Shown here: positions 1-11,800 of the stretch, in pieces | Layout: each line of letters opens with the position of its first letter | Position numbering within the stretch: position 1 is the first letter of the stretch | Assembly (NCBI RefSeq): GCF_001577835.2 | Contig: NC_029520.1 | Span: 51,097,457-51,161,456 of the forward strand | DNA from: Coturnix japonica | Taxonomy: Eukaryota; Chordata; Aves; Galliformes; Phasianidae | Length of the DNA stretch: 64,000 nucleotides | Reading direction: 5' to 3' | Notes under the pieces: model-generated | The model's database searches: none | Seen by the model: only the letters and a program-made list of their open reading frames with translations | What the model was told of the DNA's origin: nothing | Translations under genes and position numbers: made by a program

Positions 1-41
1 AGAAGACTGCAGTGCTGTGTTAAAAATGAACTCTTTTAAGT

Positions 42-332
42 TAGAATCACAGACTCATTAAGGTTGGAAAAGACCTCTGAGCTTATCGAGTTCATTGCTG
101 TCATTAATCCTTCAAAAGTAAGCATCTAGAGTGGAGGCAGAGGATCATTCAGGACTGCTGCTCAGGGCACGAGCTCAGAAAGGCCAATAATGGAATGGTT
201 TAGGTTGGAAGGGACCTTTAAGACTATCCAGTTCCAACCCCCTGCAATAGGCAGGGACACCTCCCTCTAACCAGGTTGCTTAAAGTCTCATCCAGCCTGA
301 GTGGGGCATCCACAGCCTCACTGGGCAATGCT
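42..332 (-). mobile_element. Two CR1 LINE 3'-end fragments, minus orientation
   Basis: Two short pieces (about 42-105 and 189-332) match the reverse complement of the CR1 3' end: an AGAATCACAGA start followed by AGGTTGGAAAAGACCT, then AATGGTTTAGGTTGGAAGGG with CCAGTTCCAACCCCCTGC. The differing wording of the two pieces implies two separate old insertions. They lie in what is probably FBXO34 intron. Confidence 0.8.
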
Positions 333-3300
333 GAACATCACAGGTAGTGCAATGAGAGCGAGAGCACACCAACACCAGCACACTGGGAAAGGGCAGCTAT
401 AAAAAGCAGCCCTGCACAACACAAAACACACTAAGAGTGCAGTCCCTGTGCCAGAGCAGATGCTTCACCAAGGAGAGCCCTTGTACATTTTGCAATAAAG
501 GCTTAGGTGAGGCAAAGTTCAGAACAAAGACCTCAATTAAGAGCTCTATAAATCAAAAAAAAGAAGCTGAGCTGTCTTGTAAAGCAGCACAACAGCCAGG
601 GAATGAACCTCCAGCTCAGCACTAGCAACTGTTGCTTCAACCATCCTAAGTCTTCTTCCAACCCAGTATCCAAACTCATATTAGAACATAACCACCATTA
701 GGACACACTGCACAGTGACTTACAAGCAAGATTTGATGCTTGGCTTTCTACCAGCTCAATTCAAACCAAAGAGCCCAGCAATACAACCCTGACTGTCCCA
801 AAGAAGGAACCGTGCTCTCTCCAGTTCTCCATCCCATCCAAGAGGACATTAACCACTCCAGAACAGTCCAATAAAGCCATTTCCATTTTCCTTTATAAAT
901 TCCTACTAGAAATATCCAATCTTTTTCATATTCCACAGATTATAGGCCTCCCCTGCCTGGCACCTTGCAAAACTACCTTGAGATGTTGAAAAACAAAGCG
1001 AAAAAAAGCAGCCTCTTACTAACAGAGGGTGTTCAGTAACTACATGCAAGGATGACTTCATACTCTTCAGAGCTTAAGAATTCACACAATGAGAACAGCT
1101 AGCACAGAATTAGGAGCAGACTTGATGTGCCCCAGTTTCCTCAGGGTTACTTTTAGAAAACCCACCTACACCTAAAACACATCAGCTGCTCCTCATGCTG
1201 TGCAACACAACGACTGAAACTTCATTTTTAATCCTGTTGTTTCAGCATTTCCCTTTAAGAGAATGTAATTTCAGCACTTTATGGGGTCTTTTTACACTCA
1301 AATGACAGAAGGAACTGTGTCAGATCCCATGCTGAAGGACACTGAAATGGCAGCAAGCTGCTGTTATGTGTGCAAATCACTGGGAGGAGGAAAAAGATGT
1401 TACTGAAGCTCACTAAATCCAAGCTGGTAAAAGACCAAAAGCATAAAGTGAGCTAGAAGTGATTTGCAGTTGCTAGGGATGCTTAAAATTAATGAAATCT
1501 TAAGTTCTTTCCAAAGTTCACACTAAGCAATTAACACAGCATTAAGGAGGCCCCAAATAAGTGAAGTTAACCTCGCTCTGGTTGTTCTGACAGATGGAAT
1601 TAGCTGTGTGCAAAGTTATTTCTGCAATTGGCAATTAGATGTATCCTAAAGATCAATTCTTCAAGTACAGCGTGCAATAACACATACATGGTAGCAGAAA
1701 TATTAAAGGAACACCATCTGAGTACTTGTTTTCCATCATTCTAGACATAAAGCTACAGAGACTGGGGTGAGATTTCTATTTAAGACCTCAGTTTTTCAAG
1801 TCTATTGACTATCTGCCCATAATTCCACTCTGTGAAGTACATTTGCATTAACAGTCCAGTTTTCTCCAAAGAAAAATGTCTGCTTTGTCTAAAAATACAT
1901 CCTCCTGATGTGCTAATTGACAGAACAAGAATGAAAAGGTACCTGAATCTGAATTCAAACAACATGTTTACCCTGAAAGCCTCCACATTCTGCCCATCGC
2001 TTCTTCAAAACCTAGTGTACAGGCATATCTATCCTATGTTATGCATCATATGCTGTAATGGAAAGTCTGGATTTGTGCATTCTTACTGACTTCTCACTTA
2101 CTTCATGCTAAAAAGATACAGCCCGTCGGTTCTCGAGCTCCCTGCAGCAGTGAGATGGAGGATGGCTGAACCCCAAGTGCCCTTGACCAGGATGCTCAAC
2201 CTGCGTTCTACATTCTGAATTCAGTTTCTCTGTGCACATTAAGCCTACAGCTGCCCCAGTATAACAAGTTCCTCTCAAAGACACCCAAAAACCCAGCAAC
2301 TTCCCTCAGCAATTTGCCTTGACCTTGGTGGTTATGCACTAAGCAGCCCTGCAAGCACATCTAGCCCAGGGGGCATCTGCTGAGGGATGCCCAGCTTCAC
2401 AATGTCAGCATGAGCAGATAGAGTCAAAAAGCACCGGAAGGTCAACCAAAACCAACCCTGTGCTCACCGTGATGCAATGGGAAGCTTCTCATTTTGCAGA
2501 AGAGGCACCAGATTTTGAAGAAAGTGAGAACAAACCACAACCCTGATGCACTAATGCTGCTTTGTAGCTCCAGAAAAGACATCCAGAACCCCTGTGTGCT
2601 GCTAGAATGCCAAAGCTCTGTATGGTTAAAGGAATATAGGGAAGGGAAAGGGTAATCCAAACTGATGTCATTTGCAAGGCAAATATGTGACACACAGGAC
2701 TGCATGCTATTAACCAACACTGAAAGTAGAGGTTCTGAAAGCAGCAGGAAGCTCTGCCTGAAACAAAGCGAAAATGCTTTCACAAAAATACTTCTGTGGC
2801 CAAATGAAATACCGAGTTCAACGAAGCAAACAAGCACTTACACCTATCGGGGTGGGTTTTTTCCCCTTCCTCTTCTTCTCAAGCAGGGAGTCATGTCTCT
2901 CAAAGCTATCAAAAGAAAACACTTTCAAAGTGAGAAAAGCAGCAGAAAAGAAAAGCCTGCCTGGCACAAACAGATAATATTTGAGAAATAAAGAGAAGAG
3001 ATCCTTCAAGTTAGAGGAAGGAAGAAAACAGTTCTGAATAATTCACTTCGTGCAGCCTAGTTCCTGCCAAAACAGCTCGAGAAATCCCATGGTGGTTCTG
3101 ATAATCTCCACTCTTAGAACAAAAAAAAGCTAAGAGTGAACATTAGCAACATTAATTGTGCGATATGACCTGAATGATGCAAGAACAAGCAGCCAAACGA
3201 ACCACAACATCTGCTGAATTTTTAATCGCTACTTGCTTTGCTGCGAGGCAGAAGAACGCGCTGTATATCGGCTTCCAAACGCTGTAAAGAACAGCACGTT

Positions 3301-3761
3301 AGGACAGCAAGATTTCAACTGGCAGCAATTCAGCCTCTGTCCTACCTACATGCCATTGCCTTGCTGCGAGCTGCAGACATAGCAGCTTCTAAAGCAGTTA
3401 TTTTGTTAAGGAGAAGCCCATGCTTTCTGCACCCCAAGGTAAGTCAGCCATTTCTGAATAATTAAAGATATGGCGTTTCCTTCACGGCCATTTGCATGTC
3501 CCTCTGTAGAGTATTTTTACTCTCCAAACATGATCAGGCAGTCGTGTAGCCTTTCAGCAACAACTCCTAATGAAAGCAGCAGCTGAACCTCAGATGTGTA
3601 GGAAGGTGATCTATGTAAACACGCACTGCGAGACAAGGTGCAGTTGCAACACATCCAGGCATCCCTGAGCTATATTTAATCCATCTGCCCCCGACACCCA
3701 TTGCACTGACACTGCAGAAACCCGCATCTCACTATGGCTGCCCAAATGAATCAGAACATAA
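333..3761. other. Gene-free stretch, probably FBXO34 first intron
   Basis: No supported exon, RNA gene or repeat was recognised. The open frames are all short (under about 135 codons), overlap on both strands and resemble no family I know. The assignment to an FBXO34 intron rests only on the CpG island at 6.4-7.0 kb and on gene order. Confidence 0.4.
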
Positions 3762-3866
3762 TATCATAGGATCACAGAATGGCCTGGGTTGAAAAGGACC
3801 ACAGTGCTCATCCAGTTTCAACCCCTTGCTCTGTGCAAGGTCGCCAACCAGCAGCCCAGGCTGCCA
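3762..3866 (-). mobile_element. CR1 LINE 3'-end fragment
   Basis: The sequence begins ATCATAGGATCACAGAATGG, continues CCTGGGTTGAAAAGGACCAC and ends in CAGCAGCCCAGGCTGCC, the antisense of a CR1 3' end. It belongs to the 'gcctgggttgaaaagg' subfamily also seen at about 7300, 23,007, 39,629 and 56,060. Confidence 0.85.
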
Positions 3867-6138
3867 CCAATGCAAACTGTACAAGATTCCCCCAATGGCA
3901 AAGCCAGCTGCTCTCTCACTGCTTTTAAAGCCTAAAACAGATTGATTAAAGCTAACCACCGTGCCTACAGTGGCACATACACCTCTAGTGACAGTACAGG
4001 CATGAGACTGTACATGTATATATGTGGTACAAATAAGAACTAAGCAGCCACACATACCGAAGCAACAGTCCTGTGCCTCCCCTGCTGCAGAGCTTTCCAA
4101 TCTGAGATGCTGGGGCCTGATCAGCAGCTTTCACTGAGACCTCCTTCCAAAGCTCAATAATACCTGTCTGTACATTTGAGTCCAAAGAATTCACAAGAGG
4201 AAAGAAAAAAAAGCAATAGATTGCGACAGGAGATAGGGCACGCTTCCAGAATGGCACGATCTTGAACAGCAACCTTCAGAACAGCGCTATGTTTTCCTTA
4301 CAGGCTCAGCTATAACGGGGGCAAGAAAAGCTGCCACTTCAATTGCACTGCACTGATGGGAGAAGAGATTAAAATCAGCAACAGAAATAGTGAAATACAC
4401 GAAATCTGAGGTGAATGAAGTAACTGGCATTGGAAGACTGTACTGAAACACCTGTGCTGTTAAGATACAGGGGGGCAAGAAGCTAAACTAACACGTCATG
4501 GTGGATGTGTCAGTTCTTGGAACCTCAGGGCCAGTTAGCAGCCAGGTGGTATCTTGTGTATACTACACGATGTTCAGCTTCACAGCACATCAATCAACAC
4601 AGCACCTCTGTACCCCAAACCGCAGCCCTTCCTGGCATGGAAACTGCAGGCAGGTCTGTGTGTACAGCTTGCTGTTATGGAGCCATGGCACACACCTGCA
4701 GCACGAGCCTCCAGCTCTAAGGGACACATAGAGGTGTTTTATACACCTGTAAGAAAATCACTCGCAGCTTAGAGCTTGACAAGTCACTCCTGCACGCTCA
4801 CGATCCTTATCTGAGCAGAGAGAAGATTTTAATGAGCATTTAGCACAATAAAGCTGCTTCTTCAACCTCTGCTTGTCCTCCAATTAAATCTGAAAGAAAC
4901 AACTTAGTCATCCAGAGCCTGTGAGATGATTTGAAGACAGCGGCATCAAATCCCACAACTTTTCACACCTACCAAAATGGAACTTTTGTCATTTGAAGGG
5001 GGAGATTTTGATAAGCGCGATGCAATTAACAGATGCTGCCTTTGTTACCAGGCTGCTGGTGATGAAGCACAGGCTCCTTGACATTCCATCTCCTTCCCTC
5101 CAAGGCGCTGTGCTGCAGCACATTTATGGCTTTACCACGTCAAAGGAGAATATGGGCAGGTTACCTTCAGCCCCACTCAATAAGGCTCTTTCACTCCAGG
5201 AAGGCGGGTGGCTGCTGGAAAGCCATAGAGTCACTCCCTTCCCCCTTCCCCTGAGGACCAAAAACACTGCATGGAAAACACCCCCACCCCCCTGCAGCAA
5301 GGGATCAGGCATTTATTATAAAGGAATCAAAACACTGCTTTAAAAAACATAAAGCAAAAGGCTCACAGTTATGATTTCAAAGCTAAAAAGCAGCTCTGGT
5401 GCAATTCAAGCCGAGCTGCATTCGGAATTCTTCTGCTCACCGAAGAAGTTGCTCCCATGTAGGCAGGATGTCATTTGTGCTCTGCTCACAACTGAGAGCA
5501 GAAATAGATGTGTTGAATTTTCTTCCCTCCGAGTGAGTCATTTCGCTACCACCGCGTTAAGCAGTAACAACATTAACAACCTACAGGCACCTATGGGTTT
5601 AGACTTTGGACTCCCAAAAACGACTGCCTACCTCCACCAGCGGGGTTTTTCGGCTCTTCTCCGGGGGTGACAGACAATTACAGAGGCCAATTATGTAAAA
5701 CCTTTCATCCGAGAAAACGCGGAGAGCTACACAAACATTCATTAAGCCTCGCAACTCCTCGAGCTCACCAGTTCAAAGCCAGCTCGCCTATCTCAAGCCA
5801 CCAAAACTGGATCCCGAGAGCAGCATAACCGAGATAGCATGCAGCACAGCAGGGCCAACCACTCGGCTATTAATGCAGCTCCACGGGCGGGTTTTACAGC
5901 CGGTTCTTTGGGAGCAGCCAGGCACAGTGCTAAGGAGCAGCGCTATCCCCACGGCTCATGCTGACGATAGGGATTTTTGTCCTCCCCCAATTGAAAAGCA
6001 CACGGTCACCTTGGTTTGATGAAGGGACTGAAAGCTGCGCTCGTTGCTCCAAACGAGGCCTCGGAGGATGTAATGTTGAGAAGAAATCGATTCCACTGTG
6101 CTCGGACTTTTAAGCTTCCCCTCAGTCCTTACACAACT
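3867..6138. other. Gene-free stretch upstream/intronic to FBXO34
   Basis: No gene is supported. GC content rises towards the CpG island to the right. A C-rich run near 5278-5293 and short random open frames are all I see. Confidence 0.4.
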
Positions 6139-6370
6139 CACAGAATCACAGAATGACCCGGGTTGGAAGGGACCTCAAGGATCATGTAGTTCCAACCCCC
6201 TGCCTGGCAGGGCCACCAAACATACACCTCTTTTACTAGCATCCAGCGATTAAGCCCAGGGCCCCGTCCAACCTGGACCATTCGCAAACACCTCCAAGAA
6301 ACGCGCAGGCCATCCCACACAACCTCCCTGGGCAGCCATGTTCCAGGGCCTAACCACTCTCCCACGTGAA
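6139..6370 (-). mobile_element. CR1 LINE 3'-end fragment at CpG-island edge
   Basis: Antisense CR1 of the subfamily with GACCCGGGTTGGAAGGGACC and GCCTGGCAGGGCCACCAAAC. The same wording recurs at 46,951 (minus) and 7478-7753 (plus). It abuts the left border of the CpG island assigned to FBXO34. Confidence 0.88.
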
Positions 6371-6439
6371 CGCGCTATTACAAATAACACCCACTCGACC
6401 CAGCCATATTTTTACCGACTACGATATTCACGGACATAT

Positions 6440-7010
6440 CAGAATAACCCTTTCTCCCCGCAGGAACCAGCCCGCTCAGAAGCGGCAGGAGCAGCACCGG
6501 CCGTGCAGGAGGCCCCGCAGGCCGGGATCCTGTCCGGCCCGGTCCCGCAGGCACGGCCCGGCCTCCGCTGTCACAGCGGGGAAGGGCCCGGAGCGAGCAG
6601 ACCCGCGGCCGGGACGCAGCCAACCGCCCCTCCAAGGGCCCCGCAGCCCGCCATGGCCGGCGGGCGAAGAGCGGCGGGCGCCGCGCGGAGCATAGACTAC
6701 ACCTGCTCCCTGCCGCCCCTCCCACCGCGAGACCCCAGCCGCGCCCGCCACAGGCCCATTACCCGGACAGCGCGGGCCCACAAGGGCAGGACTCCCGGCG
6801 GCACGCAGCGAGGAGCCGCCAGGCTGAGCTGAGCTCGGCGCGGCCGGATCCCCGAGCCCGCAGCGGCGCGGCGGAGGAGCCGCGGAGGCCGCGCCCAATC
6901 GCGCCGGGGCGGGGCGGACGGGCCTGGGCCCGCCGGGGAGGGACGCTCCGAACGCCGCCCCCGCGCCGTGCCAGGCACCGTGCGGCACCGCCAGGCTGCG
7001 CCCACACAGC
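6440..7010 (-). promoter_or_regulatory. FBXO34: CpG island, probable FBXO34 promoter and first exon
   Basis: A dense GC/CpG block surrounded by ordinary DNA. It contains a CCAAT box (6895-6899, plus strand) and a GC box just after it (about 6905-6916). On the minus strand GAGCAG|GTGTAG at 6708-6697 (exon end at 6703) is a plausible donor for a non-coding first exon. In the vertebrate gene order FBXO34 lies next to DLGAP5 and is divergent from it, with its coding sequence in a distal exon, so the coding part would be left of this window. The island itself is clear; the gene name is inferred from synteny, and transcription to the right is not excluded. Confidence 0.5.
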
Positions 7011-7299
7011 GCGTACCGCCGAGCAGGATGCGGTAATATAGGAGGTTTGGTGTATGTAAAATCCAGGCTTACGAAATGAATGGAAGTGTAACTGTTGCCT
7101 TTGAGAAAACAATCACATTATGTCGGCAAAGAAGAGCCAGCAGTGGAACGAGATCAAGCGCATGGCGACGCCGGTACTGGGCCGCGTGCGCTTCGTAGGA
7201 GCTCGGTGCAGCGCTGCGCTGGTCCCGAGATTCCATGGGATCCTGAATGCCCTTCAGGACATCGGTGCGCTCAGAGCGCAGCCAGGCACTGACACAGCG

Positions 7300-7471
7300 T
7301 GGAATCACAGAATCATAGAATCATAGAATGGCCTGGGTTGAAAAGGATCACACAGAACATCCAGCTCCAACCCCAGGCTGTGTGCAGGGTCACCAACCAG
7401 CAGCCCAGGCTGCCCAGAGCCACATCCAGCCTGGCCTTCAATGTCCTCCTTGGACAACCTGTTCCACTGTG
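7300..7471 (-). mobile_element. CR1 LINE fragment, left half of a head-to-head pair
   Basis: Antisense CR1 with three tail units (AATCACAG, AATCATAG, AATCATAG) and then GCCTGGGTTGAAAAGG. It stops near CAACCTGTTCCACTG at 7471. Confidence 0.88.
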
Positions 7472-7477
7472 TCACAT

Positions 7478-7753
7478 TAGGAAGATTTAGGTTGGATGTT
7501 AGGGGAAGTTTTCCTTTCACTTAGGGAGGCAGTGCGATTTGAGAGCGGCCCATGGAACAGGCTAGCACCAACGGCCGAGTTTGTGAACAGCCCCGTCCTT
7601 GGAAATGTTCAAGGCCAGGATTGGAGGCAAGGCCCATGGCAACACTATCTAGTAACAGGCTCGTAATGTTTGGTGGCCCTGCCAGGCAGGGGGGTTGGAA
7701 CTACATGATCCTTGAGGTCCCTTCCAACCCGGGTCATTCTGTGATTCTGTGAT
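7478..7753 (+). mobile_element. CR1 LINE fragment, right half of a head-to-head pair
   Basis: Sense CR1: starts near GATTTAGGTTGGATGTTAGG and ends GGTCATTCTGTGATTCTGTG. It belongs to a different subfamily from the antisense copy it touches, so the pair comes from two insertions and not from one inverted insertion. Confidence 0.88.
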
Positions 7754-9660
7754 TAGATCCTGGCAGGTTTTTCCCCAGCAGTGTCCGTAGGTTCCAGGCC
7801 TGGGATGTCTGAAGGCAGACCCCAGGGTTCAGGGCTGGTTGTTACAACTACCTGAGTCCTGAGTGCTGGGCAGAAGGAGTTCAGTGCCTGATGAGATATC
7901 CAGGCCATGGAGGATGTTACGACCATCAGCGCAGTGCCAGCCGTTTCACCTGCCTTGTTCCACTGTTTCCTCCTGAGCACAAGAACTAAATACATTCTGT
8001 CACTGTTTGTGTGGTTGCTGTCCTCAGCCGACAAAAACAACAGCCTTTTCTTCCTGCTGTGGATGTATCCAGGAGCCATTGCAGGTCACACCAGCATCAC
8101 CCCAGGCATCGCCGCTGTGTTGTCCTGCACAGGACTGTTATATATTTTGATATAGGATCCAAGACACCACCAGAGTCTTTAAGACAGGGGAACAAGAGCT
8201 GTCATAATAGACAAAATGCCGTTCGCTGCTAAGTGACTTCTAACGATTAAATAAGGTTTCTCCTCCCATCATCTCCCCCCCACACACACACACCCAGGGC
8301 ATTTAAGTGATAATATAAGACAGATTTTGCACGTTGTTTAGCTCCCGTGGCCATCTGGCACTTTTGCATTTCAGTAGCCTTGAACACTGCAAAAACAACA
8401 GATAAAGAAAAGCAGCCGTATCTTATCAGAGACCTGGAGAAGTTTAACTCTCTCAGAGTCCATAGGATTAACCAGGTCACTATAGCTCTTTATTTAGAGT
8501 TTCCATCTTAATTAGCAGTCATATTTTGCAAAGCTTTCCAATTGTAAAACTAACTGTTCCTTATCTCCTTTGCCGTTGTTTTAGTGGCCAAACGCTTTAC
8601 TTCAACAGCTGCACCCAGCTTCTAAATCAGACATTCAGCTCCTGAAATAACCACAGGTTCTAACCCTGAATGAAAAACCACTGGTGTCCAAAACCAAGAA
8701 GGTCTGAATCTCTTTGGAAGTGAATGTGATATCCTGAAGAATATGGCTTTTAACCTTGGAGCATGAGACCAGCTGCAGGATGCTTCCACCCGTAGTGCTG
8801 AGTGAGAAGAGACTGAAAACTGTAACAGCAGGGAATGCTCATTGTAAACACGATGTAAATAACAGGATGTAAAGATATGCAGAGATAAAAAGTACCCAGA
8901 CTTTGTTTTTTAACCACACCTCCCATTTTAAGGTTGCTAGTTTGCATTTAGACTCGATGCCGTGAAAGCTGGGAGCTTATAAATGTGCTACAACATCTGA
9001 GTGTTAAGTATCAGGCTGCCAAAGTGCAACTTAACACCTCAAGTCGGGTACCTCGCTTTGCTATTTATAACACAGAGAGTGTGAGGTGGCTCCCAAGGGT
9101 GAATGGCAGCTCCCACCTCCCTCGCAGAGACCTGGATGCAGGAAACATCACATAAAAGAATGAAAAGTGGAGTAGAAAGGCCATGAAGACACTGTTATTG
9201 TCAAGGAACAGGGAAATTCAGTTTGATTCTCAAAGCTTCAGTGGCTTAAATGCAAGTATATTGTCACCAAATCATCTCAGAACTGCATGAGAATGATGCA
9301 TTTAATCTTTCAGGCATGTATAATATCTGTACAAGATAATGAGTTTGTGTATTCGCATTGCTTTATCTCTATTAAAGGGTGATATGTCTATTCCCCTTTA
9401 CACAGTAACATCAGTAGCAATCAGGAATTTACCATGCTTTATCTTAAAGTGCCATTGAAATACTTTGAAATGGTGGCATTATTCAAATACAAACAGACCA
9501 CAGCAGTGTCCTAGATATCTTTAGTGGAAAGTGTAATTGCAGCGTGTTAAAGAAACTCATTCTGCCCATAACCAGCTCAGGTAACAAGCAGTGAAGCTGC
9601 AGGCACAGTATGAGATTGCCAAGGACTTAAGTTGTGTTCTCCCATTACCAGTTTGCATGG
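7754..9660. other. Gene-free stretch between FBXO34 and DLGAP5 promoters
   Basis: Nothing gene-like is recognised. A short (CA)n run lies at about 8280-8294. Otherwise the sequence is unique and moderately AT-rich. Confidence 0.5.
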
Positions 9661-9706
9661 AGTGTGCCCTGCTACGTATCACTGGTGTTACATAGCAGGG
9701 CACACT
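9661..9706. repeat. 46-bp near-perfect palindrome
   Basis: Two 22-nt arms (9661-9682 and 9685-9706) are reverse complements with 2 mismatches, separated by 2 nt. The outer part pairs AGTGTGCCCTGCTA with TAGCAGGGCACACT. It sits about 12 bp before the 5' break of the CR1 at 9718. Confidence 0.9.
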
Positions 9707-9717
9707 CACTGTCATTC

Positions 9718-10541
9718 AGAGAGACCTGGAGAGCTGGGCAGTAAGAAACCGGATGAGGTTTAACAAAAGCAAGTGTAGAGTCTTGCACCTAGCGAGAAAT
9801 AATTGCATGCACCAGTACAGGCTGGGGGAAGATGTGCTGGAGAGGAGCCCTGCTGAGAGGGACCTGGGCGTCCTGGTGGACGACAGATTGACCATGAGCC
9901 AGCAGTGGTGCCCTTTGTAGCCAAAAAAAGCCAATGGATCCTGGGGTATTTAAAAAGAGCGTGTCCGCAGGTCGAAGGAGGTGATCCTCCTTCCTTTACT
10001 CTGCCCTGGGTTGAGGCCTATCTGGATACTGTGTCCAGTTCTGGGCTCCCCAGTACAAATAAAAGGACAGGGATCTCTTGGAAAGATCCCAGCGGAGGGG
10101 CCACTAGATGGGTGAAGGGCCTGGAGCATCTTCCCCTATGAGGAGAGGACTTAGGGACTGGGTCTGTTTAGGCCGTGGAGAAAAGAAGGCTGAGAGGGAC
10201 TTGATCCAGGTTATATAATACCTGAGGTGTGGGAATAGCCAGTAGTGGTGCAGGCTGAGTCTCTTTTCAGTAGTGTGGGGGGATAGGACTAGGGTAATGG
10301 GATGAAAGTACAGCATAGGAAGTTCTGCATGAATGTGTGCAAGAACTTCTTTACAGTGAGGGTGACGGAGCACTGGAACAGGCTGCCCAGGGAGGTGGTG
10401 GAGTCTCCTCTGGAGATATTCAAGACCCGCCTGGACGCCTACCTGTGTGACGTGGTGTAGGGAGCCTGCTTTGGCAGGGGGGTTGGACTCAATGATCTCT
10501 AGAGATCCCTTCCAACCCCTACAATTCTGTGATTCTGTGAT
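9718..10541 (+). mobile_element. CR1 LINE, about 0.8 kb 3' part
   Basis: A sense CR1 including the end of the reverse-transcriptase ORF region (GGATGAGGTTTAACAAAAGC, GGGACCTGGGCGTCCTGGTG, TGTCCAGTTCTGGGCTCCCC) and the 3' untranslated region, ending TACAATTCTGTGATTCTGTG. The ORF is degenerate and 5'-truncated. It is the longest CR1 copy in the window. Confidence 0.9.
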
Positions 10542-11500
10542 ACCTGAGCTGGTGAGGTTAAAGCCCAGGCTGCAGTGTAGCCACACTGCCTGAACTCGGT
10601 ACCTACAGACACTCGAGAACGTGGCATTTCTCTGCCAGCTGCATTGTGTGATGCACACAGCCAGCAGCAAACGGTGCAAGAAGCAGCTGTGCACTCAGAC
10701 TGAGCAGGCTTGAACCCACTTCTTGCTGCCTCCATTCACTGCAACCGTGTTTAAGTAAAGATCTACCGATGTTTTACCATAGTGCCATTAGGAGATGCTG
10801 CTTGCAAGGTATGGCTGCTGCCCAACGTTGACCATTCTCATCCAGAGCCCACACTTTGCAGTGCCACCAAGTGGCTGATTTCCTCCTCAACATTTCTGCT
10901 TATGATGATAAACAAACACAGAACAAATCATCTCACACGAACCAAACACAGTGACACAAACAAGCCTGGACACTGCCCTTAGATTTATACTCTTGTATAT
11001 GAGAGAATGAACACGAAAGATACACAGCAGGTGAGGAATATATTTAAGTATCTTAGAAAAACAAGGTTATCTTTGACATAGCTGGAAAATCTTCTAGTTT
11101 GCTTGTGTCAGACAATATTCACGTCCTTACAGGCCAAAGTTACCTCAGCAATTCCTCATGTTGCTATAGGGCAGTGCTCCAATGTCAGTGCTCCAATGTC
11201 AGTGCTCCAATGTCACCTTCTTCTCTCACAGCACCCTGAGAACATCAGAGATTTTCTGTCACTACATACAACCAGAACAACCCCACCCAGTGCTCCCTGA
11301 GGCAGCAAGCAGGCCCAAAGCACGACAAGCCGTGTGTAGATAGTTGTGTGCTGGCAGTAGGAGCTTGGCATGGCCCCTCAGAGCTCCTAAGGGCACAAGC
11401 CGCCCATTCGGACAGCTGAAGTAAAGATAGAGGGTACAGACCCCCTCAGCCCGCCGCCATCTTAGCTCGCCTCCATTCAGAGATCCCCACCCCGCGCAGC
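10542..11500. other. DLGAP5 upstream region with a 14-bp minisatellite
   Basis: No gene recognised. At 11,172-11,213 the 14-bp unit CAGTGCTCCAATGT is repeated three times without visible change. GC content rises from about 11,290 into the DLGAP5 promoter. Confidence 0.6.
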
Positions 11501-11507
11501 TCGCCAG

Positions 11508-11702
11508 CCAATGAGCGGCAAGCAGAGGGCGGGACAACGCTCATCTCATCCAGTGAGCATAAAGCACGGCGACGACGCTGACCAATAAACAGCTCACCCC
11601 GCGAGTTAGGCTCCGCCCACCAACCGTCCGTTAAGGGCGAGCCAATGAGAGCTCGCTGATCGGCCGGGGTTGGCCAATCAGAGGCGGCAGGTGAGATTTG
11701 AA
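11508..11702 (+). promoter_or_regulatory. DLGAP5: DLGAP5 promoter: four CCAAT boxes and a CHR
   Basis: CCAAT boxes in sense orientation lie at 11,508-11,512, 11,582-11,586, 11,642-11,646 and 11,674-11,678. The last two are 32 bp apart, the spacing typical of paired NF-Y sites in G2/M promoters. A perfect TTTGAA cell-cycle homology region (CHR) lies at 11,697-11,702, 23 bp after the last CCAAT. There is no obvious TATA box. Mammalian DLGAP5 is a G2/M gene; genes of this class are repressed by DREAM and activated by MYB-MuvB through the CHR. Transcription therefore probably starts shortly after 11,702. Motifs are seen; binding and timing are inferred. Confidence 0.75.
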
Positions 11703-11761
11703 AGCGAGTGGAGGCGGCAGCGCTGAGGGAAGCAGGGAGTTGCGGCCGGCGGGTTCACAAG
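11703..11761 (+). other. DLGAP5: DLGAP5 exon 1 (5'UTR), approximate start
   Basis: Non-coding first exon. Its 3' border is set by the donor TTCACAAG|GTAAAG at 11,761/11,762; the start is a guess from the CHR position. It joins to the acceptor TGTTCAG at 13,619, ten nt before the ATG. Confidence 0.55.
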
Positions 11762-11766
11762 GTAAA

Positions 11767-11800
11767 GGGGGGCAATGGGGGCGGGAGGGGGAACATGGGG
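11767..11800 (+). promoter_or_regulatory. G-quadruplex-type motif at start of DLGAP5 intron 1
   Basis: Four G-runs of 4 to 6 with loops of 3 to 5 nt (GGGGGG, GGGGG, then GGGAGGGGG, then GGGG) lie on the sense strand 6 nt after the exon 1 donor. A further GGGGG follows at about 11,809. Quadruplex folding is a prediction from the pattern. Confidence 0.55.

Noticed and set aside
6338-7112. Several open frames over 100 codons in the FBXO34 CpG island
   Set aside because: GC-rich DNA has few stop codons. The frames overlap on both strands and contain only alanine/arginine/proline/glycine-rich text.
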